From assembly GCF_000002985.6 (NCBI RefSeq), contig NC_003283.11, forward strand, positions 17,733,501 through 17,797,500: a stretch of DNA of 64,000 nucleotides, written 5' to 3'. Of this stretch, positions 13,101 to 22,396 are shown piece by piece; position 1 is the first letter of the stretch; every line of letters starts with the position of its first letter. The translations under genes were made by a program, and so were the position numbers. A model generated the notes under the pieces. The model made no database searches. It had not been told where the DNA came from and saw nothing but the letters and a program-made list of their open reading frames with translations. Source of the stretch: Caenorhabditis elegans (taxonomy: Eukaryota > Nematoda > Chromadorea > Rhabditida > Rhabditidae).

Positions 13101-13554
13101 CAGATTTTTCAGATTTTCCAGCATCCATCTCATAAGTGACCCGATGCCTAGCCACTTCATCCACGGAGGTGCTCCGTTGAGCCGGTAAGTGGTTGGAGCT
13201 GGTGTTTCGGGATCCTGGGAGGGTTAGGACACTGGCATTGCTTTGGTTGCGGCTGGAAATCGGAAATTAAACAATTTTGGAATTTTTCGAATTAAAAAAA
13301 AAAAATTTTTTGAAATTTTTTTTTTTTGGAATTTTTTTTTGAAAATATTTTTGAAATTATTCAAGTTTTTGAAAATTTATACACTTTTCCCTGGTTTTTC
13401 TTATTTTCCCAAAAATTAATTAAATGTTTTCATTAAAACCAACAAACCTCAAACCGGGCCCTTCGAGCACATGCTGCACGGTATCTTTCCGCTCCACCGT
13501 ATACTTCTGACTCAAAATACTCTTTAACCCGTCTTTTTCAGAAGTTACGGTCAT
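10151..13554 (-). CDS. Two-pore-domain (K2P/TWK-type) potassium channel
   Basis: Eight phase-consistent exons: 13448-13554, 12909-13252, 12143-12408, 11959-12100, 11673-11906, 11232-11386, 10926-11186 and 10151-10330, giving 562 residues. After a polar N-terminus of about 155 residues comes M1 ([20 protein letters not shown]). An extracellular loop follows, then pore 1 with filter TTTGYG, split by an intron inside the last glycine codon. M2, a cytoplasmic linker and M3 come next, then pore 2 with filter TTIGLGD, M4 and a C-terminal tail of about 145 residues rich in serine and acidic residues. This is the full K2P architecture; such channels carry background potassium current across the plasma membrane and work as dimers. 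I cannot give the twk number. The intron before the last exon holds telomere-like repeats. Confidence 0.92.
10340..10800 (+). repeat. Degenerate TTAGGC (telomere-type) repeats in a K2P intron
   Basis: Dozens of TTAGGC, CTTAGG, CTCAGG and CTTTGG hexamers read on the plus strand, interrupted near 10580-10690 by non-repeat sequence. TTAGGC is the C. elegans telomere unit. The array is imperfect and internal, so it is an interstitial telomere-like tract, not a chromosome end. Confidence 0.85.
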
Positions 13555-13779
13555 TTTTTACATGGAATTGACAAAAAAGTATGAAATGAACACATAGAAC
13601 AGACGTCAACGGACGACGATTTAAAATGCAAATTTGGTGGGGGTTTTCAGACTAAAACTACACTGAAAACGAATATTTTAACTTTTATATGGTATGTATG
13701 ACATAATTGAGTGTGAAAAGTTTATTTTTACACTGAAAAAACTTTAAAATAACGAAAGAAAACGTTTTAATCGAATTTT

Positions 13780-14440
13780 CGAGAAAATTTCCGAATGGAG
13801 CAGTGGGATTCTGAATTTATTCCAATCAAACGTCCGGGGTTCGAGTCCGCACAGGGGTATTTATTTTTTGCAAGCTGTGATTTACAAGTTTATAGCTGCA
13901 AAAGTGATTTTTATCGAATTTTTAGGAAAATGTCCGAATGGCACAGTGGGATTTTCCATGTCTATCAATCAGAGGTCCGGGGTTCGAGTCCACACAGGGG
14001 TATTTATTTTTTGCAAGCTTTAGAAATTGAGGTTCGAGTTGGGAAATTCATTTTTAGCGAATTTTCAGGAAAATGTCCTAATGACGCAGTGGGATTTTTA
14101 GTGTCTTTCAATCAGATGTCAGTGGTTCGAGTCCGCACAGGGGTATTTATTTTTTGCAAGCTGTGATTAACAAGTTTATAGCTGCAAAAGTCATTTTAAT
14201 CGAACTTTCGGGAAAGTGTCCGATTGGCGCAGTGGGATTTTCAACGTCTTCCAATCAAACGGCTGGGGTTCGAGTCCGCACAAGGGTATTTATTTTTTGC
14301 AAGCTGTGATTAACAAATTTCAAGCTGCAAAAGTCATTTTAATCGAACTTTCGGGAAAGTGTCCGATTGGCGCAGTGGGATTTTTAATGTCTTCCAATCA
14401 GAGGTCCGTGGTTCAAACCCGCACAGTGACAAATATTTTT
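13780..14440 (+). repeat. 143-bp tandem array of tRNA-like modules (subfamily A)
   Basis: Five copies with A-box-like cores near 13793, 13936, 14079, 14222 and 14365, exactly 143 bp apart. Each has AATGGCGCAGTGGGATTTT, a CAATCAGA-type middle and GGTTCGAGTCCGCACA, and ends in a T-rich run. The linker GCAAGCTGTGATTAACAAG is shared. The array lies between the start of the channel gene and the stop of the C1-domain gene. Confidence 0.9.
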
Positions 14441-14580
14441 GTTATGATGTTTATGAGCCTCAATTGTAACTATAATAACTTTATTCCGGAAAACAATATG
14501 AGTTTATGACTGATTATCAAATTTAACTTTCTCCAATTTTCTTCATTTTTCTTTATTTTTTTTCTCAATTTTTTCAATAT

Positions 14581-15723
14581 TTATTGACACTGAATTCCAC
14601 AATTCCTCAAAACCTTTTCCTGGCATCGAAAATGAACATTTGCATGACAATCCGTGCACTGAACGCCTTGCTTCGTGAGCCCATAGAGCATACTTCCACA
14701 GTGATCACAAAATGTCGGGCGAGTGAAGAAATGCTTGTTAAAGTGATGAGTATTTGATGGAGGTTCTTCCGAAGCAGATCGGCTACGACGAGTTTTCAGA
14801 TTTGTAGTTTCAGCAGGAACCGGAGCTCGGGAAGATGGTCCGAAGGTGCAGCGGGCGGTGATGAGGGCATGGCACCGCTTATGAACGACTGTCTCACAGC
14901 CTGGAAAATGAAATATGAACTAATATTCACTAGAAATCAGGTTCCGTGCTTAAAATCTAGCTTTTGCCTAATTTTTGAGAAAATGCACCAATGGCTCAGT
15001 GGGATTTTCCAGAACTATCGCGCACAAGTCCGGGGTTCAAGCCCGCCATGTGGTCAAATATTTTTGTACGCAGTGTTTAGACATATAAAGACCAGCTTGT
15101 AAATGAACAAACGATTTTACAGGTTTTAAGGAAAAAGTGCCCGAATGGCGCAGTGGGATTTTCGAGAACAACAAATCTTACGACCAGGGTTCGAGTCCGA
15201 CCTGTGGTCAAATATTTTTTTTTTCGAATTTCTAAAATATTTTTGGGTATTTCAGACACGTGGAATTCAAATTTCTATATGTCCGAGCGTAAAAGTTTTA
15301 AGAAATCGTTGAAAATAGACTTTCAAAACTCGTGAAAGTTGTAAAATTGTTTAAAATCCAAAACTGTTACATCGAAATTAGAAATTATATATTGAAATTA
15401 GTGTTTCTCTTATTATGATCATTTTTACAAGTTTTCAAAAAAAATGCCCGAATGGCGCAGTGGGTTTTTCCAAAAACTACCAAGCACACCACCGGGGTTC
15501 GAGCCCATGAGGTGGCAAAATTTTTTTTGTACCCTTCAACTAACTCACCTAGACACTTGTAACCCTGTTTTCCAACACCATATATGAATTTGGAGCAAAA
15601 TGAGCAAAACGTCGGCTGAGCAAGTCCGACGGCTTTGAACTTGTGGCCCGAAATTTCATGGATCTTAGTACCATCCGATTGACGGGTTACGGTAGGAATT
15701 TGCAGTTCCGGTGCCGGGGACAT
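14581..15723 (-). CDS. Small tandem C1-domain (diacylglycerol/phorbol-ester type) protein
   Basis: Two exons, 15549-15723 and 14581-14900, join inside a glycine codon to give 164 residues. Two C1 zinc fingers fill most of the protein: C1A from [18 protein letters not shown] (about residue 25) and C1B from [18 protein letters not shown] (about residue 105). Each has the H-x12-C-x2-C...C-x2-C-x4-H-x2-C-x7-C ligand pattern. The linker has a basic RRSRS patch. C1 domains of this kind recruit proteins to membranes in response to diacylglycerol. The pattern resembles the C1A-C1B pair of protein kinase C, but the frame stops right after C1B with no kinase or C2 domain. The ATG follows ATATCTCAG, a possible splice or trans-splice acceptor, so an upstream exon is possible. 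It could be a truncated kinase relative. Confidence 0.8.
14975..15525 (+). repeat. Three tRNA-like modules in the C1-gene intron
   Basis: Copies at about 14980-15060, 15135-15215 and 15440-15520, antisense to the host gene. Each has AATGG(C)GCAGTGGG, GGGTTCGAGCC or GGGTTCGAGTCC, a GTGGTCAAATA tail and a T run. The middle copy continues into body sequence like that of subfamily A at 20.9 kb. Confidence 0.8.
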
Positions 15724-16079
15724 ACTTGGATTATCAGAATTCTGAGATATTGTAAGCTTCAAGCTTTTATACCTATCCCCCGCACAGGCTCCGCCCACTT
15801 GTCATATTTGATGTCCCCGGAGCTGAGTCAGGAGACGAGCACGCGCGTGGCACAAATCAAATTACGAGAAAAATCTGAAGAGAGGGGAAACAATGCGATT
15901 ATCTAGGCGGCGACAGGGGGAAAGGGATCGAAAATCTCGGTGCTCGCCGAGCACATGTCCCCTTATTCGGAGCAAAAAGAGATGCGACGGCGGCGGCGGA
16001 AAACACAAAAAATAGAGTTTGATTGAGCTTGAAGGGCGGCTAGTAGTCAGTACTCAAAAGTCGAGGCGAGAAAAAAATA

Positions 16080-16605
16080 TATGCCTTGGCGGGGATCGAA
16101 CCACGGACTCATGATCGGAAGTTTTGCGAAATCCCACTGCGCCACGTGTACATTTTTGTTAAAATTTAGCAAAATGAGTTTTTTTTTGGTTGAAATAAAG
16201 TTGAAACGTTTAATCACAGTGTGCAAAAATATTTTACTCTTGAACCCGGGTAGCTAGAGTGAGAGGTTTGCAAAATCCCATTGAGCCATTCAGACAATTT
16301 TCTGGAAAATTAGCTAGACCGATTTTTTTCTTTTTAAACGTGTTTAAACGTTGAATCGCAATTTGTAAAAATTATTTACCACATCGGGGGTTCGAACCCC
16401 GGTCGCTTGATTTGTAGTTCTTCTAAATCCTATTGCGCCACGAGTGCATTTGGCTGAAAAATTTTTTACCTCGTATTTTCCTGTACAAAAGACTAGTATC
16501 AACAGTAATTAGAATATGCAAAAATTGTTCACCACACCGGGGGTTCGAACCCTGGTCGCTTGTTTGGTAGTTATGAAAAATTCCACTGAGCCATTTGGAC
16601 ACTTT
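16080..16605 (-). repeat. Four tRNA-like modules
   Basis: At about 16083-16148, 16240-16305, 16378-16445 and 16530-16600. Each reads as the reverse complement of a GGCGCAGTGGGATTT ... GGTTCGA module. The second copy has a degenerate B box. Confidence 0.7.
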
Positions 16606-17689
16606 TCAAGGAACTTGATTTTTGATCTTTTTCGAAGAGATTTTCGACTCATAAGTGTTGTTTTTTACCAAAGATTATGGAATTTTCAAATTTCGCCTAA
16701 TTTTCAAGTGTTTTAGCATTCAAAATCCCCTCGAAATCCCTGTAAACAGGAAAAAGTCTGAAATTTATCAAAATTTCAGAAAAAAAGTTTATTGTCATCT
16801 TAACATCATGTCATTCCCATCAGTGTTGAAGCTTCTAGTATCTTATCAGCGAAACAGACACATACATCAGTAGTTCGTGGTCTATGGCCGAGCCTGTCAG
16901 GAAATTTTTCAAAATTTCAGGCCACCAAAGTTTGATTTTCTGGAAAAGATTTTTAAAGACCTGAAAGTCTGAAAGTAAATAAAGTTTTGCTGCAAATTAT
17001 AGAAAAATCTGAAAACGGCTCTGAAAAATCAATGAAACTAAAAATTTCTAAAAATTTGGAATCTTCCCCGAAAAGACCCGAAAATTCTAGAAACTTCAGG
17101 AATCTGAAAAATTGAAAAATTTAGGAAAAAAAGCCAAAAAATTCAATTTCCTAAAAATTATATAAATTTGTAAATTTGGAAATTTCTGTCAATCTAAAAG
17201 TTTCGGAAAATTTCTGAAAATCTTGAATATTCCAAAAAAAAAGTGAACCTGGAAATTGTTTCTAAAAGTTGAAACACTCTAAAGTTTGAAAAACTCCAAA
17301 GAAAAATCTGAATGCTTCAGAAGTTTTGAATTTTTTCGGACTCTGGAAAGTGTTGAAAATCATAAAATTTCAATAACACCAGGAAAACACTCAATTATCT
17401 CTGAAAAAATGAAAATTTCAGAATTGAAATTTCAAGGTCAATTTCCTGGAAAATGTTCCCTTGGCATATGAAACATTCATGTTTTATCACGAAAAAAATT
17501 CAAAAACTGTGCTCTTTGCCTACTAGAAAGTGTGCTCTTTACACATCACCTTATCAAACTCTACTTTCAGAAAAAAAAACGAATTAAAATGTTACAATAT
17601 TTCGTAATACGTGTTTCCGGAGACAAAACTGGTTGCTCCTGAATTTTTCAGAAGAAAAATTACGGATTTCTGGCTTCACTCATAAATTG

Positions 17690-18130
17690 AAATGGAAGAG
17701 TTTACCGAGCTAGGCCATTTTGGCTCGGCCATATCTGGGGTAGATTTACGGAGCGTTGCGTGTCGCGTCGCGGCTCGATTTTAGTTGTAAAACTGAATGT
17801 AATTGTCCGCGTGGAGTACACGACTTCCCCACGAGTTGTCCGGGGCGATTGTCAATTGAGCGCGAAATATTCAATGTGAACAATTTATTGAAAATCTCGA
17901 AAAAATCAGAAATTACAATAATTTTTCTGTAATCTAGTAGAAAATTAATATTTTCAAATAGAAAAAAAATTGAATTGTGGTAGGAAATATGAATTTGTTG
18001 GAAAACGTGCTATAAAACCTAAATTACATTTTTCTTTTTTTTTCTGCCGCGGCCGACACTTTTCGGGATCCGCATATTAGGGATATAAGGGATTACGACT
18101 TGTGGCGCGAGGCAGGCGGAGGTTTTGGTG
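17690..18130. repeat. Dispersed GC-rich repeat with GCGTTGCGTGTCGCGTCGCG
   Basis: GC-rich block containing GCGTTGCGTGTCGCGTCGCG, then AGTACACGACTT(C)CCCAC and GCGATTGTCAAT. A second copy of this core lies at about 33636-33745, upstream of the second srh gene. I recognise it as a common dispersed C. elegans repeat but cannot name the family with certainty. Confidence 0.7.
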
Positions 18131-18316
18131 CCGACAGGCCTACTCTAAACTTATAAAATCTGAAAAAATTCTGAAATTCAGGAAACTTTGAAAAAAGTGC
18201 AAATTTCTAAAATTTAGAAAAAAAATCGTTGTTGAAAAAATCTGAAACATTCTGAAATTTTAGAAAAAAAGTGTCAAAAAGTTTTTTGCCTGAAAATTTG
18301 AAATTCTGAATAAATT

Positions 18317-18493
18317 CACGTGGTGTCAGGCTGTCTCATTGCGGTTTGATCTATAAAAAGTGCGGGAATTTTTCCCGAGAAAAATCGTGACGTCAGCACG
18401 TTCTTACCCATGCGAAATCAGTTGAGATGTCTGCGTCTCACCTCCCGCATTTTTTGTAGATCAAAGCGAAATTGGGCTTTCGGACTCCGCGTG
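18317..18493. repeat. Inverted-repeat (PAL-type) element, copy 1
   Basis: Terminal inverted arms: CACGTGGTGTCAGGCTGTCT at the left and TCGGACTCCGCGTG at the right. Inner arms are TTTGATCTA and TAGATCAAA, and the centre has GTGACGTCAGCACG. A second copy is at 31416-31602. Confidence 0.85.
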
Positions 18494-19389
18494 TAAATTG
18501 GAATGAAACTAAAAAACTCTAAAATTTGTGTAAAGTACTGGAAAATACGGAATTTGAAAGAATTTGGAAAATTTTAAATTTCGGCAAACTATTGGAAAAA
18601 TATAACAAATATCTGAAAATTTCTGAAATTATTATTGAAAAAATCTGGAAACACCTTAATTTATTTTTTAAATCTATAAAATTTCAAAAATTAAAGTAAA
18701 TTATAGAAATTTAATTTTAAAAAAATTAAATTAAAAAATTCTGTCACAAGTTCACAATTTTGAAAAAAAAATTTTTTTTCGAATTTTTTAAAAAATTTTC
18801 AGAAATTTCGTAAAACTTTTTTTTCTAAAACTCATCCCCAATAATCTCCAGCTCAGAAGTTTTTTAATTTTTCAAAATTAAACCTCAAAATACACCTCTC
18901 AATATCAAAAAGAGGAGTAACAAGCAAACAAAGAACCCCTGGCAAACGCCCCGAGAAAAACTCCAAACCACACGGAAAGCACACAAAAAGAATGCTCGCC
19001 GAGCTCCGTTGATAAACAATTGATAAAAAGTTACACCATTCCGTTTGTGTGGTTTATGTCACTTATTGAGGTGCACGGAACTGGAAATGCGGAGTTTATG
19101 CTCTGAAACTGTAAAATTTTGGCAATTTGTCGGACATTTTTTGTGAAGAACCTATAAATATAAAAATTTCGGAAAGATAAGAAGAACAATGTCATGTAAT
19201 TCGAATTTCATCAGTTTAAGTTTTAACATTTTTTTCAATCTTCTATTGATTTCCTTATATTTTGAGTTTTCTAGTTGAATTTCGAGTCTAAATTGATAAA
19301 ATTCAAGTTTTAAAACTAAAAAATTCCGACTCAGGGGTATCTAATTACCCTAAAACTTTAAACTTTTGGAAAAAAAACAATAAAAAAGT

Positions 19390-20380
19390 TTTTACCACAG
19401 TGCGGACTCGAACCCCGGTCTTCTGATTGGAAGCAAAACCGTGGAAAATCCCACTGAGCCATTCGGACGAATTTTTCAAAAATGATAAGAAAATGATCAA
19501 AATGCGATAAAAATGATAAAAAGACCCAGAAGTTTCCGTATAAAATAACTTGAAATAATATGTGTTCAGAAAAAACTATTTATTTTCGAAAACTTTGGAT
19601 TTCTTAGTGATTTTTACATATCAAGATTATAAAATTCGAATTCAACACATTTTTATTACCCTAATACAAGTTTTAAATTCGTAAAAATGTTTCGACCACA
19701 GTGCGGACTCGAACCCCGGTCTGGTGATTGGAAGGGAAGTCGTGGAAAATCCCACTGAGCCACTTGGTCATATTTTTTAAAAAATGTCCAGAAGAAACAA
19801 AAACAAGTATAAGTGTTTTTTTTTAATCAACATTTTCTGAAAATTTTCTTGAATTTTCATATGGAATTGCAGGAATTTATTTGATTTTTCGAAAAACGTG
19901 CGTTTTTTAGTTTCTTTGAGTGATTTTCACATATTAAAACTATAAAAAATGAATTCAACACTTTTTGTCACTCTAAAAAATTTTTAAAAATTCAAAACAA
20001 AATTCGATCACGGTGCGGACTCGAACCCCGGCCTCGTTATTGGAAGGGAATTTGTGGAAAATCCCACTGAGCCACTTGAACACATTTTTTGAAAAATGTC
20101 CAGAAAAGGCAAAAACAAGTATAATTGTTATTTTTATCAAAATTTTCTGAAATTTTCTTAAATTGTCTTGCGGAAGTACAGGAATTTGTATGATTTCGCA
20201 AAAAAAAAACGTTTTCGTTTTTTTTTCGAGTGATTTTCACAAATTGAAACCAAAAATACTGAAATCAGGACTTTTTAATTACTCTAAAAAATTTTTACCA
20301 CAGTGCGGACTCGAACCCCGGTCTTGTGATTGGGAGGAAAGTCGTGGAAAATCACACTGAGCCACTCGGACACAATTTTC
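19390..20380 (-). repeat. Four tRNA-like modules, about 300-bp spacing (subfamily A)
   Basis: Modules at about 19395-19472, 19695-19770, 20008-20085 and 20297-20373, spaced about 301, 312 and 290 bp. Each reads on the minus strand as CCAAGTGGCTCAGTGGGATT ... GACCGGGGTTCGAGTCCGCA with a GTGGTCGAA tail. At least three copies (near 19.7, 20.0 and 20.3 kb) also carry a body with TTAGAGTAAT- and GTGTTGAATTCGAATTTT-like sequence. The spacing suggests local tandem duplication of a unit of about 300 bp. Confidence 0.8.
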
Positions 20381-20794
20381 AAAAAAAAATTTAAACTTCC
20401 CAAAATTGGTATTTTTATGATTTTAAGTATTAAAAATAGCTTTCAAGCCAAAAATATCCAATTTTTTGTGATTTTCGTCACATTTTCAAAATTTTTGCCA
20501 TACATTTTTTTGACCTTGGTGTTTTTCCTTGTTTTTCGAATTATGCAAAGTTGATACTCTAAACAAATATGAGAGAGAAATCGTATTCTAACCTATCAAA
20601 AAAAGATGCTATAAAACTGGCGAGCACACTGCATTTTTGATGAGCATAAACTATAGGAGGGAAATGTGATCACTGAGCGAAGGTTTTGAGTACGTAATGT
20701 GATACTTTGCCCATTTTATAGTTCTTGATCATTTGATGTTTATTTTTCTTTTATTTTTCAAAAAAAAAATGCAAAAAAATTTTTTTTTTTGCAC

Positions 20795-21400
20795 CAGTGG
20801 CTCAGTGGGGATTTGCATGACTGCCACTCAGAAGACCGTGGTTCGAGTCCGCACTGCGGTCGAATTTTTTTTCTCGATTTTTAAAGATGTTTCAGAGTAA
20901 CTCAGGCGTGCTGAATTCGATTTTTATATTTATATGCCTCAAAATTTCCTAAAAATTCCCGTTTTTCGAGCAAAAATCCAATATTTGTCTAGTTTGACCT
21001 ATCAAATTTCGCAATTCATTCCGAATAGATATAAACATTTTGGTTTTGCATCATGAAGTGTATGATATCACTAGGTTGTGTATATAAGCACAAAAGTTTC
21101 ATGATATCTTATCATTTATTAATTGCTTCTATTTAATTTCGTCTGCACACTGGGCCTGCAGTTTTCTTAGATTTTTTAAAAAGATTTTTTAGAAAACAAT
21201 GCGAGTATAATTAATTTTATCAAAATTTGGCTTTAAAAGCAATTTTTGAAAAATTGGGTCCAAATGGCGCAGTGGGATTTTACGCAAAATGCCTTCCAAT
21301 CAGAAGACCAGGGTTCGAGTCCGCACTCTGGTCGAAATATTTTTTTTTGATTTTTAATCGAAGTTTAATCAACGTTTTAGAGTAATTATAATATTTCCAA
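20795..21400 (+). repeat. Two tRNA-like modules with body (subfamily A, plus strand)
   Basis: Modules at about 20800-20870 and 21258-21340: GGCTCAGTGGGGATTT or GGCGCAGTGGGATTTTA, CAGAAGACC, GGTTCGAGTCCGCACT, GGTCGAA, then T runs. The first continues into TTTCAGAGTAACTCAGGCG and GTGCTGAATTCGATTTT, the same body as the minus-strand copies. Confidence 0.8.
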
Positions 21401-21694
21401 TTCAAATTTAATAATTTCAGTATCTGAAAATTCCTTTAAAATATATTAAACTCAATAATAAATAAATTTAAAAAGCTAGAACAGTTCTCTGATTTTTTGA
21501 TTTCTGTTTTAACACACTTAGCAAACAGTTCAAAATGTACTGCCAACTTATTTTCTGTTGACCCACTTTAAGCTCCGCCCACTTTTCTTTCCCTAGACTT
21601 TTGTTTCTCCAAACTATAGAGAGATCTTTCGAAAACTGACGGAATTCACTTTGTTTTATTTCTCAATTCCTCCAATTTCAGTGTGTACTTAGGG

Positions 21695-21740
21695 CAGTGA
21701 TAAGAGGTTGATAAAACTGTCGGCAGTTGGACTGATAACA
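21695..21740 (+). promoter_or_regulatory. Cluster of three GATA motifs upstream of the P-glycoprotein gene
   Basis: AGTGATAAGA, GTTGATAAAA and ACTGATAACA lie within 45 bp, about 660-700 bp before the pgp ATG. ACTGATAA is the core bound by intestinal GATA factors in C. elegans. An intestinal enhancer role is inference. Confidence 0.4.
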
Positions 21741-21914
21741 ATATGAAAGAATTTTTGGGCTCTTTCATTTCATTTTTTCGCTCAAGGATCATATTTTCAG
21801 TGACTTTTTGAAATTTCTAAGTTTTTCAGTAGATTTTTTGGTTTAATGTTGGAAAATTTGAAATCAGCATCTATTATTTACCCTAAAACTTTTCGAGAAA
21901 AAATGAAAAATGGT

Positions 21915-22310
21915 AAGCCACAGTGCGGACTCGAACCCCGGTCTTGTGATTGGAAGGGACTTCGGGGAAAATCGCACTGCGCCATTTGGACACATTTTTC
22001 AAAAAACTGCTCAGAAAAAAGTCAGAATATTGATTTTACAGCTAACTTGAGTGAATTATCGAAATTTTCAGCAATTTGGATATACAATATTGAATTTCTT
22101 CCCAAAAACCGTTGCATTCCAGAAAATTTCAAATTTTATTATATTTTTTTCGAATTTTTATTTTGAAAATCGAGTTCAGCATGTCAGAATTACTTTAAAA
22201 ACTATTCGAAAAAGCAAATAAAAAATTTCGACCACTGTGCGGGCTCGAACCCCGGTCTTCTGATTGGAAGGGACTTCGTGGAAAATCCCACTGAGCCATT
22301 CGTACATTTT
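21915..22310 (-). repeat. Two tRNA-like modules just upstream of the pgp gene
   Basis: Copies at about 21918-21992 and 22225-22305, spaced about 313 bp, with the subfamily A body between them. The second ends less than 100 bp before the pgp start codon. Confidence 0.8.
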
Positions 22311-22396
22311 TCTGGAAAACTACGATTTGAACCGTTTTTTGTGACTTTTTCGATTTTCTGCGTACTTTTTTGAATTTTATGTATTTTTTTCAGGTA

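Larger units (their letters stand above)
15724..22396. other. 6.7-kb divergent intergenic region
   Basis: It separates the start of the C1-domain gene from the start of the P-glycoprotein gene. Most is tRNA-like repeats, AT-rich degenerate TCTGAAAATTT-type sequence (16.9-17.6 kb) and two dispersed repeats. Stretches near 20.56-20.75 and 21.5-21.75 kb look less repetitive and may hold regulatory sequence. I find no convincing coding exon. Confidence 0.5.

Noticed and set aside
13780-14440. CRISPR-like regular spacing of repeats
   Set aside because: The host is a eukaryote, and the 143-bp period comes from tandem duplication of a whole tRNA-like unit, with no short direct repeats separating unique spacers.
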